A DNA stretch of 5,328 nucleotides, taken from positions 1-5,328 of the forward strand of contig JAADDG010000235.1 in assembly GCA_013154075.1 (NCBI GenBank), written 5' to 3'. Below, in pieces: positions 1 to 5,328 of the stretch; the first letter of the stretch is position 1, and each line of letters begins with the position of its first letter. The position numbers and the translations under genes are program-made. The notes below the pieces were generated by a model. It saw only the letters and a list, made by a program, of their open reading frames with translations, ran no database searches and was not told the DNA's origin. The DNA is from Campylobacterota bacterium. GTDB lineage: Bacteria > Campylobacterota > Campylobacteria > Campylobacterales > JAADDG01.

Positions 1-2
1 AA

Positions 3-494
3 TCTTTGATGCCGATTTTCAAAGATGTGGCAAAGGAACTTAAAGAAGAAAAGATTTTAGTCGTTCCAAAGCATTTCACCCAAAAAGAGATACAAGAATT
101 TTATGGTAATATAGAAGATTTTAAAATTATTCAAGATACGCAACAAGCCTTATATGAAAGCGATTTTGCATTCATCTGCTCCGGAACAGCTACGCTGGAA
201 GCTGCGTTGATAGGTACCCCTTTCGTGCTTGTTTACAAGGCTAAAGCGATAGATTACTTCATCGCAAAAAGATTTGTAAAACTAAAATATGCCGGTCTTG
301 CAAATATCATTTTGGATTTTTACGATAAAGAGCCCCTACATCGAGAACTTTTCCAAAACGACGTAAACAAAAAGGCTCTATTGAAAGCTTACAAAGAAGC
401 CGACAGAGAGAAATTTATAAAAAATTCTTATATCTTAAAAGAGATTTTATCGCACGGAAGCAAAGATAATATAAAAAAGCTTCTTAAAACATAA
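3..494 (+). CDS. lpxB: Lipid-A-disaccharide synthase, C-terminal part (5' end outside window)
   Basis: LpxB (glycosyltransferase family 19) joins UDP-2,3-diacylglucosamine to lipid X to make the lipid A disaccharide at the inner face of the inner membrane. The frame is open to the left edge, so about 163 C-terminal residues are seen of a family that is usually near 350-380 residues long. The clearest signature is SGTATLEAALIGTPFVLVYK at visible residues 60-79, the nucleotide-sugar-binding region of LpxB. It is followed by a basic YFIAKRFVKLKYAGLANIIL stretch that matches the family's usual 'YxIAKxLVKxxYxxLxNIL' pattern. The TTG/ATG near positions 6-11 are internal codons, not starts. The C-terminus is lysine-rich and ends at TAA 492-494. 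The gene is separated from rdgB by 104 AT-rich bases, and no clear terminator is visible there. Family assignment is secure; only the truncation by the window limits it. Confidence 0.93.
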   Translation, partial: SLMPIFKDVAKELKEEKILVVPKHFTQKEIQEFYGNIEDFKIIQDTQQALYESDFAFICSGTATLEAALIGTPFVLVYKAKAIDYFIAKRFVKLKYAGLANIILDFYDKEPLHRELFQNDVNKKALLKAYKEADREKFIKNSYILKEILSHGSKDNIKKLLKT

Positions 495-513
495 AAAATA
501 GTGTAAAATAGTC

Positions 514-519
514 TATAAT
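514..519 (+). promoter_or_regulatory. Possible distal -10 box (TATAAT) upstream of rdgB
   Basis: A perfect TATAAT lies 20 bases after the lpxB stop in an otherwise AT-only stretch. No recognisable -35 TTGACA is present, which is common for Campylobacterota housekeeping promoters. Transcription from here would give an rdgB leader of roughly 70 bases. In DNA this AT-rich the hexamer can arise by chance, so the call is weak. Confidence 0.25.
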
Positions 520-574
520 CACTTCTAAAAACAGCTAAAAATTAAATTTTATATATTCAAAAAGCAAGATTTAA

Positions 575-580
575 TATAAT
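575..580 (+). promoter_or_regulatory. Possible proximal -10 box (TATAAT) for the rdgB operon
   Basis: A second perfect TATAAT sits in the context TTTAATATAATTTTGC just before the rdgB ribosome binding site. A start about 7 bases downstream would leave a leader of only about 12 bases, starting at or inside the Shine-Dalgarno run. No good -35 is visible. It is the better placed of the two candidate boxes, but neither is proven, and read-through from lpxB is also possible because no terminator is visible between them. Confidence 0.35.
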
Positions 581-588
581 TTTGCAAA

Positions 589-594
589 AAGGAG
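589..594 (+). promoter_or_regulatory. Ribosome binding site AAGGAG that fixes the TTG start of rdgB
   Basis: AAGGAG ends 4 bases before TTG 599-601. There is no ATG in frame nearby, and the family N-terminus (MKIVVASSNKGK) begins exactly at this TTG, so the rare start codon is well supported. Confidence 0.75.
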
Positions 595-598
595 TCTC

Positions 599-1195
599 TT
601 GAAAATAGTAGTAGCCTCTTCAAACAAAGGAAAAATCAAAGAGATACAAGATTATCTAAACGAATTTGAAGTTATTGCCTATACAGATCTTTTGGAAAAA
701 ACAAATATCGAGGAAAACGCCGATACGTTCAAAGAAAACGCCATAATAAAGGCAAACGAAATCTATAAAAAATTAAAAGATAGAGACGATATTATCGTAT
801 TATCGGACGATAGCGGGATTAGCGTACCCGCTTTGGGAAATATCCCGGGAATCTACAGTGCGAGATTTGCGGGAGAGAATGCAAGCGATAAAGATAATTT
901 AGATAAACTTATAAAAGAGCTCAAAGACAGAGGTATAAAAAAAACAAAAGCGTTTTATACATGCGCCATAGCTTTGGCCACGAAAGAGGGAACCTTTACG
1001 GTGCACGGTTGGCTGTATGGAGAAGTGATAGACGAAGCGAGAGGAGATAACGGATTTGGATACGATCCGATGTTCATTCCATACGGATATGATAAAACGG
1101 TGGGAGAACTGCCAAAAGAGGAGAAGGAGAAATTTTCTCACAGAACCAAAGCTTTAAAACTTGCGAAAATTTTACTAAAAACAATAAAAGGATAG
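599..1195 (+). CDS. rdgB: XTP/dITP pyrophosphatase (RdgB/HAM1 family)
   Basis: This cytoplasmic house-cleaning enzyme hydrolyses non-canonical purine nucleoside triphosphates (dITP, ITP, XTP) to monophosphates plus pyrophosphate, keeping deaminated purines out of DNA and RNA. At 198 residues it has the full family length. All hallmark motifs are present: SNKGK at 8-12 (triphosphate binding), an Asp pair in SDDSG at 69-73 (the second Asp is the likely catalytic/metal ligand), PGIYSARFAG at 83-92, GFGYDPMF at 152-159 and SHR at 180-182 (base recognition). The start is TTG, chosen because the family N-terminus begins there and AAGGAG precedes it. It ends with TAG 4 bases before the next start, so it is probably co-transcribed with the two polyamine genes. 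No missing key residue was seen. A metabolic link to polyamine synthesis is not known, and the pairing may be positional only. Confidence 0.96.
   Translation: MKIVVASSNKGKIKEIQDYLNEFEVIAYTDLLEKTNIEENADTFKENAIIKANEIYKKLKDRDDIIVLSDDSGISVPALGNIPGIYSARFAGENASDKDNLDKLIKELKDRGIKKTKAFYTCAIALATKEGTFTVHGWLYGEVIDEARGDNGFGYDPMFIPYGYDKTVGELPKEEKEKFSHRTKALKLAKILLKTIKG
1186..1192 (+). promoter_or_regulatory. Ribosome binding site AAAAGGA inside the end of rdgB, for the TTG start at 1200
   Basis: AAAAGGA lies in the last codons of rdgB with 7 bases to TTG 1200-1202. Its place inside the upstream gene suggests translational coupling. The protein's nucleotide-binding glycine loop starts seven residues after this TTG, so a later start would destroy the fold. 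Confidence 0.6.
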
Positions 1196-1199
1196 GAAA

Positions 1200-2384
1200 T
1201 TGGCGAGTGTTCTTATAATAGGAGCGGGAGGAGTAGGAAGAGTAGTTGCGCACAAATGCGTTCAAAACAGAGATACGTTTGATAAGATCTCTCTTGCAAG
1301 CAGAACTCTAAGCAAATGCGAGCAGATTCAAAACGAAGTGGGAAAAGAGAATATAGATATCTATCAGGTAGACGCAGATAAAGTAGATGAGCTTGTAAAA
1401 CTGATAGAGAAGGTAAAACCCGACGTAGTTATAAACGTAGCTCTTCCATATCAGGATCTAACGATTATGGAAGCGTGTCTTCAAACCGGAGTCGATTATC
1501 TCGATACGGCAAATTACGAGCATCCCGATACCGCAAAATTCGAGTACAAAGAGCAGTGGGCCTATCATGACAAATATAAAGAGAAAGGAATCATGGGGCT
1601 TCTTGGAAGCGGTTTCGATCCGGGAGTTACAAACGTATTTTGCGCCTACGCGGATCAATACCTTTTCGATACGATAGAATATATAGACATACTTGATTGC
1701 AACGCCGGCGATCACGGCTATCCGTTCGCTACGAACTTCAACCCTGAAATCAACCTAAGAGAGGTAAGTGCAAAAGGAAGATACTGGGAAAACGGCAAAT
1801 GGATCGAAACCGAACCTATGGAGATAAAAATGGTCTGGGACTATCCCGAAATAGGCCCAAGAGACAGCTATCTTCTATATCATGAGGAGCTTGAGAGTCT
1901 AAGCAAAAACATCAAAGGATTAAAGAGAATCAGATTCTTTATGACATTTAGCGAAAGCTACCTTACGCATATGAAATGTTTGGAAAACGTAGGAATGTTA
2001 AGAATAGACGAAGTCGATTTCAACGGCTGCAAAATCGTCCCTATCCAGTTTCTAAAAGCTCTTTTGCCCGATCCCGCCTCTTTGGGTCCGAGAACCAAAG
2101 GAAAAACGAATATCGGATGTGTAATCGAGGGAGTGAAAGACGGAAAAAGAAAAAAGGTATATATCTATAACGTAAGCGATCACGAAAAGTGCTATCAAGA
2201 GACCAAAGCTCAAGCCGTAAGCTATACCACAGGCGTTCCCGCGGTTATCGGAGCGAAACTGATGGTAGAAAATATCTGGAAAAAACCGGGCGTATGGAAT
2301 ATGGAGCAGTTTGACGCAAAACCGTTTATGGACGAGCTAAACAAACAGGGACTTCCTTGGGTTATAAAAGAGCTTGAAGTTTAA
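1200..2384 (+). CDS. Carboxynorspermidine/carboxyspermidine dehydrogenase (saccharopine dehydrogenase-like)
   Basis: The likely reaction is NADPH-dependent reductive condensation of L-aspartate semialdehyde with putrescine (giving carboxyspermidine) or 1,3-diaminopropane (giving carboxynorspermidine), in the cytoplasm. The 394-residue protein opens with a Rossmann fold: GAGGVG at 8-13 and ASRT at 33-36, where Arg35 sits where NADPH-preferring enzymes hold the 2'-phosphate. A DVVINVALPYQD strand-loop follows, then GLLGSGFDPGVTN ending at residue 145, a hallmark of the saccharopine dehydrogenase-like family. By itself the fold could suggest lysine metabolism. The deciding evidence is the next gene, the matching decarboxylase, 11 bases downstream. 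The start is TTG with AAAAGGA 7 bases upstream. Which diamine is used cannot be told from the sequence; Campylobacter relatives make spermidine by this route, vibrios make norspermidine. The protein appears complete. Confidence 0.92.
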   Translation: MASVLIIGAGGVGRVVAHKCVQNRDTFDKISLASRTLSKCEQIQNEVGKENIDIYQVDADKVDELVKLIEKVKPDVVINVALPYQDLTIMEACLQTGVDYLDTANYEHPDTAKFEYKEQWAYHDKYKEKGIMGLLGSGFDPGVTNVFCAYADQYLFDTIEYIDILDCNAGDHGYPFATNFNPEINLREVSAKGRYWENGKWIETEPMEIKMVWDYPEIGPRDSYLLYHEELESLSKNIKGLKRIRFFMTFSESYLTHMKCLENVGMLRIDEVDFNGCKIVPIQFLKALLPDPASLGPRTKGKTNIGCVIEGVKDGKRKKVYIYNVSDHEKCYQETKAQAVSYTTGVPAVIGAKLMVENIWKKPGVWNMEQFDAKPFMDELNKQGLPWVIKELEV

Positions 2385-2395
2385 AAAGGAAAAAT

Positions 2396-3541
2396 ATGAA
2401 GGCTTTAAGCAGCATAGAAAAGGTCTTAGATAGGATTCCAACTCCGTGCTATGTCTGCGAAGAGGAGTTATTGGAGAAAAATTTAAAGATACTCGATTAC
2501 GTTCAGCAAAAGAGTAACGCAAAAATTCTTTTGGCACTAAAGGGATTCGCTTTTTATAGAACTTTCGATCTTATAAAGGAGTATCTCCACGGATGCAGCG
2601 CAAGCGGGCTTTACGAAGCTATGCTTGCGGATGAGGAGATGGGAAAAGAGATACATACCTACTCTCCCGCTTTCAAAGAAAAGGAGATAGGTGCGATAGC
2701 GGAGATTTCGGATCATCTGATATTCAACTCATTCAATCAGTGGCAGAAATTCAAAGATATAGCCATGCCTCTTAGCTCTTGCGGAATCAGAGTAAATCCG
2801 GAAGTCTCCTCCTCTCCTACGGATCTTTACAACCCGTGTGCTCCCTATAGCAGACTCGGAGTTACGAAAAAGGAGTTTAGAGAGGATCTGCTTGATGGGA
2901 TAGAGGGGCTTCATTTCCACGCTCTTTGCGAACAAAACGCAGACGCTTTGGAAAAGGTTTTACAAGGATTTGAAGAGAAGTTCGGACATCTGATTCCGAG
3001 AATGAAATGGATCAATATGGGAGGAGGGCATCTGATAACATCTCCTAATTACGATGTAGAAAAACTGATAGAGATCATAAAAGATTTTAAACAAAGATAC
3101 AACGATATAGAGGTTTATCTGGAGCCCGGAGAAGCGGTAGGAAGAAATACGGGAGTTTTGGTGGCAACCGTTTTGGATATAGTTCACAACGGAATGGATA
3201 TAGCCATACTCGACACCTCCGCGGAAGCCCATATGCCAGATACCATCATCATGCCCTATAGACCGGAAGTTAGAAACGCGGGAAAACCGGGAGAGAAAAA
3301 ATATACCTACAGACTTGGAGGAAATACCTGTCTTGCGGGAGATATTATGGGAGATTACTCCTTTGACGAGCCTTTGAAGGTGGGAGATAAGATAATTTTC
3401 GAAGATCAGATGCACTACACCATCGTAAAAAACACCACATTCAACGGAATAAAACTTCCATCTTTAGCTATTTTAAATAAAGAGGGCGAATTGAATATAA
3501 TAAAAGAGTTTGGATATGTTCACTACAAAAGAAGATTATAG
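2396..3541 (+). CDS. nspC: Carboxynorspermidine/carboxyspermidine decarboxylase
   Basis: This PLP-dependent enzyme removes CO2 from carboxyspermidine or carboxynorspermidine to give spermidine or norspermidine, the last step of the pathway begun by the preceding gene. It belongs to the fold-type III (alanine racemase-like) decarboxylases: an N-terminal beta/alpha barrel followed by a C-terminal beta domain. Visible landmarks in the 381 residues are ALKGF at 47-51, with Lys49 as the PLP Schiff-base lysine, HFHALCE at 173-179, the glycine-rich phosphate loop MGGGH at 208-212, EPGE at 243-246 and CLAGD at 312-316, where Cys312 corresponds to the catalytic cysteine loop of the family. The length is normal. 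The ATG is preceded by AAGGA with 5 bases of spacing, 11 bases after the dehydrogenase gene. The stop codon TAG lies within the hairpin that separates it from the convergent gene. The choice between the spermidine and norspermidine product is open. Confidence 0.95.
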   Translation: MKALSSIEKVLDRIPTPCYVCEEELLEKNLKILDYVQQKSNAKILLALKGFAFYRTFDLIKEYLHGCSASGLYEAMLADEEMGKEIHTYSPAFKEKEIGAIAEISDHLIFNSFNQWQKFKDIAMPLSSCGIRVNPEVSSSPTDLYNPCAPYSRLGVTKKEFREDLLDGIEGLHFHALCEQNADALEKVLQGFEEKFGHLIPRMKWINMGGGHLITSPNYDVEKLIEIIKDFKQRYNDIEVYLEPGEAVGRNTGVLVATVLDIVHNGMDIAILDTSAEAHMPDTIIMPYRPEVRNAGKPGEKKYTYRLGGNTCLAGDIMGDYSFDEPLKVGDKIIFEDQMHYTIVKNTTFNGIKLPSLAILNKEGELNIIKEFGYVHYKRRL

Positions 3542-3558
3542 AGACAGAAGTCTCTATA
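3537..3558. terminator. Bidirectional hairpin terminator between nspC and the convergent gene
   Basis: A perfect 9-bp inverted repeat, TATAGAGAC (3537-3545) and GTCTCTATA (3550-3558), encloses an AGAA loop. On the + strand it is followed by the T-rich TCTTTATTTGATATTTTT. On the - strand it is followed by TCTTCTTTTG. The stem has only three G-C pairs, so it is modest in strength. Its place exactly between two convergent genes supports a shared terminator. The stop of nspC (TAG 3539-3541) and the stop of the opposite gene (complement of 3554-3556) both lie inside the stem. Confidence 0.6.
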
Positions 3559-5328
3559 TCTTTATTTGATATTTTTGGGTTAGGACTTTAAACTCTTTGG
3601 AGTGTAAGAAGCTATCCAAAAGCTCATCTCTCGTTATCTTTTTGCTATCTAAAAGATCTTTCCAATAATCAAGACCTTCCCTGTCAGCCTCTCTTCCTAA
3701 AATCGCCCTATAGGCTATCTTTACGAACTCTTCGTTATTTACGCTTTTTTCTTTAAACTCTTTCGAATTAAAAAAACCTTTTACTATATCTAAAGCCCCT
3801 TTCTCTTTATTCAAAAGAGCTCTTTTCCAATCATCCATCCCCTTAGGATCGGAAGTTCTATTTAAAATCAAGGAGTATAGTCTCTCTATAAAAGATTCAA
3901 GCTGATTTGAAAGCTTGTAGTTTGTAATATCGCATTTATCGCAAAACTCCGCAAACTCCTTAGAAAAAGCAAACTCATAAACCAAAACTCTTCTGCTTTT
4001 CCCTCTCTTTAGCTCTCCAAGCCAGTAATCAAGCCCCTCCATGTCGGCCTCTCTTCCCAAAATGGTTTTGTAAGCCTTCCTTACAAACTCCTCATCGTTT
4101 AAATTTTTGCTTTTTAGCTCATCACTCTCAAAGAAATATTGCACCACATCGGTAGCGCTCATATCTCTTTTCAATTTACTCTCCCAGTACCTTTTCCCCT
4201 CCAAATCGGCATCTCTTGAGAGTATGTTTCTATAGCAGTTGTTTACAAAAACCGAGCAGTTGTCGCTTTTTACGTAGCTTTGGCCTAAAGTGTTAAAAAG
4301 AGCGATATCATCCAAACTCAAATCTCCCCTAACCAAAAAAAGCTCAAAAGAGACCACTCTATCGTTTGGAAAAGCTCTTTTTAGATCTTCGTTTAAATCT
4401 CTATCTATCTTATGCCATCTACCGTCACTTATATCTCCCAAAGAGATCCATACATACTCTCTTTGAGGATTGTTATAGTGATATTTATTAAATCCCGAAG
4501 GCTCATAAGTTAGATATACGTTATTTTTGTTTATCGTTTTTACGGATAAAAAGATAGTAAAATAGCTATTACTTTTTACGAAAAATTCTATATTTTTATG
4601 TTTTGTATCGCTAAATCTCCTATTTATCAAAAATCCCACACCGTTTTCGTTATTTGAGGTGTGATTTATAAAGCCGGAATTGGAAAGCCTTATGACCCTG
4701 CTTCTTTTTTGAGAATCGTAAATATTTTCTATCTTTCCATATCCCCAAGGAATATGATCATATAACCCCCACTTATTTGCGGTTTTGCTCTCGGCATCCT
4801 CCAACACTCTCTTATCTATTATATTTTGACTTACATCGCCGCCGCCATTTCCTGTATTTCCTGTATTTTCATCCTCTCTCAAAGGTTTTGTTTTGACACT
4901 AACCTCCACACCCGCAGAATCGCCTTGCAGATTAAAAGCTTTAACTTCATATCTATAAAGCGTATCGGATTTAAGTGAATTATCGGTAAAAGATGTTACA
5001 TCAGGAGCGGTTATGTGAATGAGTTTACCGTCTCTAAAAATCTTAAATCCCATCTCGTTGTCCGAATTATCCACCCATCTAAGCTTCACTCTCGAATCAT
5101 CTATAGCAAAAGCCTCCAAATTTCCCGGAGCCAAAGGAGTTGAAGGCTGATTATCTCCACTATTTGAACTATTATCCTCTTCTTCATTATCCTCTTTCAC
5201 ATCTCCTCCCAAAGGAGTATCGCTTAAAAAAGTATTAGAACACAAAGCATATTTTTGCGAGTCGCTAACCACTCTATACCCTTTTACATAGAGAACATAC
5301 TCTCCCTTTTTCGCATTTTTGATAACTA
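3554..5328 (-). CDS. Multidomain, probably exported protein with FN3 and four DUF4214-type repeats (N-terminus outside window)
   Basis: The frame runs to the right edge without a stop, giving 590 visible residues (numbered here from 5326 downward); the true start is not in the window. Order of parts: 1-32, ending in GEYVLYVKGYRVVSDSQKYAL, resembles the beta-sandwich tail that follows the catalytic domain of secreted S8 peptidases; 40-68, an acidic Ser/Asn/Pro linker; 64-148, a fibronectin type III domain (core Trp84, YRYEVKA at 124-130); 149-168, a Gly/Asn linker; 168-346, a beta-rich module with GLYDH, SLGDISDGRWHKIDRDL and a closing LDDIALF; 358-582, four DUF4214-type helical repeats. Export is inferred from this domain set; no signal peptide can be seen. 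Cysteines are few (29, 357, 364, 462, 465) and could form disulfides. A GTG at 5270-5272 preceded by AAAAGGG is not accepted as the start because the upstream residues continue the same domain. Substrate and role are unknown. Confidence 0.85.
   Translation of the reverse strand, partial: VIKNAKKGEYVLYVKGYRVVSDSQKYALCSNTFLSDTPLGGDVKEDNEEEDNSSNSGDNQPSTPLAPGNLEAFAIDDSRVKLRWVDNSDNEMGFKIFRDGKLIHITAPDVTSFTDNSLKSDTLYRYEVKAFNLQGDSAGVEVSVKTKPLREDENTGNTGNGGGDVSQNIIDKRVLEDAESKTANKWGLYDHIPWGYGKIENIYDSQKRSRVIRLSNSGFINHTSNNENGVGFLINRRFSDTKHKNIEFFVKSNSYFTIFLSVKTINKNNVYLTYEPSGFNKYHYNNPQREYVWISLGDISDGRWHKIDRDLNEDLKRAFPNDRVVSFELFLVRGDLSLDDIALFNTLGQSYVKSDNCSVFVNNCYRNILSRDADLEGKRYWESKLKRDMSATDVVQYFFESDELKSKNLNDEEFVRKAYKTILGREADMEGLDYWLGELKRGKSRRVLVYEFAFSKEFAEFCDKCDITNYKLSNQLESFIERLYSLILNRTSDPKGMDDWKRALLNKEKGALDIVKGFFNSKEFKEKSVNNEEFVKIAYRAILGREADREGLDYWKDLLDSKKITRDELLDSFLHSKEFKVLTQKYQIKI
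3581..4255 (-). repeat. Four DUF4214-type repeats arranged as two tandem pairs
   Basis: Repeats cover visible residues 358-410, 411-467, 478-530 and 531-582. Each carries the pattern 'FV...Y..IL.R.aD.eG..yW...L', then a helix and a closing 'F..S.EF'. The conserved Tyr falls at 365, 419, 484 and 539, so spacing alternates 54, 65, 55. Repeats 2 and 4 are closest: 19 of the first 25 residues agree, both with ILGREAD and EGLDYW. Their DNA is aligned at exactly 360 bases offset (3661-3740 against 4021-4100, 59 of 80 bases the same by hand count). Repeat 3 has DDW where the others have YW. DUF4214 occurs in many secreted and surface proteins and has no settled function. Confidence 0.8.
4289..4825 (-). 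other. Beta-sandwich-like module of uncertain family
   Basis: Visible residues 168-346 run from VLEDAESKTANKWGLYDH to LDDIALF. Short alternating hydrophobic strands (IEFFVKS, YFTIFLSVKT, VYLTYEPSG, YVWISLGD, VVSFELFLVRG) suggest a jelly roll like those of carbohydrate-binding modules. The pattern 'LG....DG.W....RDL..DL....P...V..F....IRG....DDI' recurs, as far as I recall, in other large exported bacterial proteins, but I cannot give it a certain family name. A ligand-binding role is only an inference from the fold type. Confidence 0.5.
4883..5137 (-). other. Fibronectin type III domain
   Basis: About 85 residues (visible residues 64-148) follow the FN3 pattern: a Pro-rich lead-in (TPLAPGNLEAF), the core Trp in VKLRWVDNS, a GFKIFRDG strand-turn, the TSFTDNSL turn, then YRYEVKAFN and a final KTKP. 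The 'W.DNS.NE.GF.I.R' wording is typical of bacterial extracellular FN3 modules, which usually act as spacers or binding modules in secreted enzymes and adhesins. Confidence 0.85.
5231..5328 (-). other. Protein segment resembling the C-terminal tail of S8 (subtilisin-like) peptidases
   Basis: The first visible residues, VIKNAKKGEYVLYVKGYRV followed by SDSQKYAL, match from memory the pattern 'v.NP..G.Y.v.V.G......Q.yALv.sg' found where the post-catalytic beta-sandwich of secreted serine peptidases ends. The catalytic Asp/His/Ser residues would lie outside the window. This is inference; other extracellular beta-sandwich modules end in a similar way. Confidence 0.45.

Noticed and set aside
6..11. 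TTG or ATG as the start of a short 162-residue protein
   Set aside because: The sequence is the C-terminal part of LpxB, the frame is open to the left edge, and no ribosome binding site can be seen.
538..550. AT-only palindrome AAAATT-A-AATTTT as a terminator or operator after lpxB
   Set aside because: It has no G-C pairs and no U-run after a stable stem. Such palindromes are expected by chance in sequence this AT-rich.
1200..2384. Lysine-pathway saccharopine dehydrogenase
   Set aside because: The fold is shared, but the adjacent carboxyspermidine decarboxylase gene and the similarity to Campylobacterota polyamine enzymes make the polyamine role much more likely.
2960..3415. 151-codon open frame on the - strand
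   Set aside because: It lies fully within nspC, whose motifs are intact. The translated sequence has no recognisable domain and there is no ribosome binding signal, so it is a shadow frame.
3581..4255. CRISPR-like or other non-coding DNA repeat
   Set aside because: The periodicity follows protein repeats in one open frame with diverged copies. There are no short identical repeats with unique spacers.
5270..5272. GTG as the start codon of the - strand gene, with AAAAGGG 6 bases upstream
   Set aside because: The frame remains open for 18 more codons to the window edge, and those residues continue a beta-strand pattern (GEYVLYVKGYR) that flows into the sequence after the GTG. A start here would also leave an FN3 protein with no signal peptide.

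Overview
The window looks like a piece of a Campylobacterota (Epsilonproteobacteria) chromosome. It is AT-rich and its genes are tightly packed. Arginine is written almost entirely with AGA, and ATA is common for isoleucine. The RdgB and carboxyspermidine-pathway proteins read like those of Campylobacter relatives. The skew to AGA and ATA would fit a vent-type or thermophilic member, but that is only a weak inference, and no genus can be named from the sequence alone.

Left part (1-494): the 3' end of lpxB, the lipid A disaccharide synthase gene, whose 5' part lies outside the window. An AT-only gap of 104 bases follows and holds two possible -10 boxes.

Centre (599-3541): three closely spaced genes on the + strand that probably form one operon. 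They are rdgB (XTP/dITP pyrophosphatase, TTG start), a carboxy(nor)spermidine dehydrogenase (TTG start, 4 bases after rdgB) and nspC, the carboxy(nor)spermidine decarboxylase (ATG start, 11 bases further on). The last two catalyse consecutive steps of the route that builds spermidine or norspermidine from aspartate semialdehyde and a diamine, without S-adenosylmethionine decarboxylase.

Right part (3554-5328): the 3' portion of a large, probably exported multidomain protein gene on the - strand, convergent with nspC. The reading frame stays open to the right edge, so the N-terminus is missing. The visible order is: a tail resembling the end of secreted S8 (subtilisin-like) peptidase modules, an acidic linker, a fibronectin type III domain, a second linker, a beta-sandwich-like module without a secure name, and four DUF4214-type repeats arranged as a duplicated pair.

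The two convergent transcription units meet at a perfect 9-bp hairpin (3537-3558) whose two arms each contain a stop codon, one for nspC and one for the - strand gene. No mobile element, CRISPR array, tRNA or rRNA was seen. The central genes are ordinary metabolism; the least described material is the - strand surface protein.
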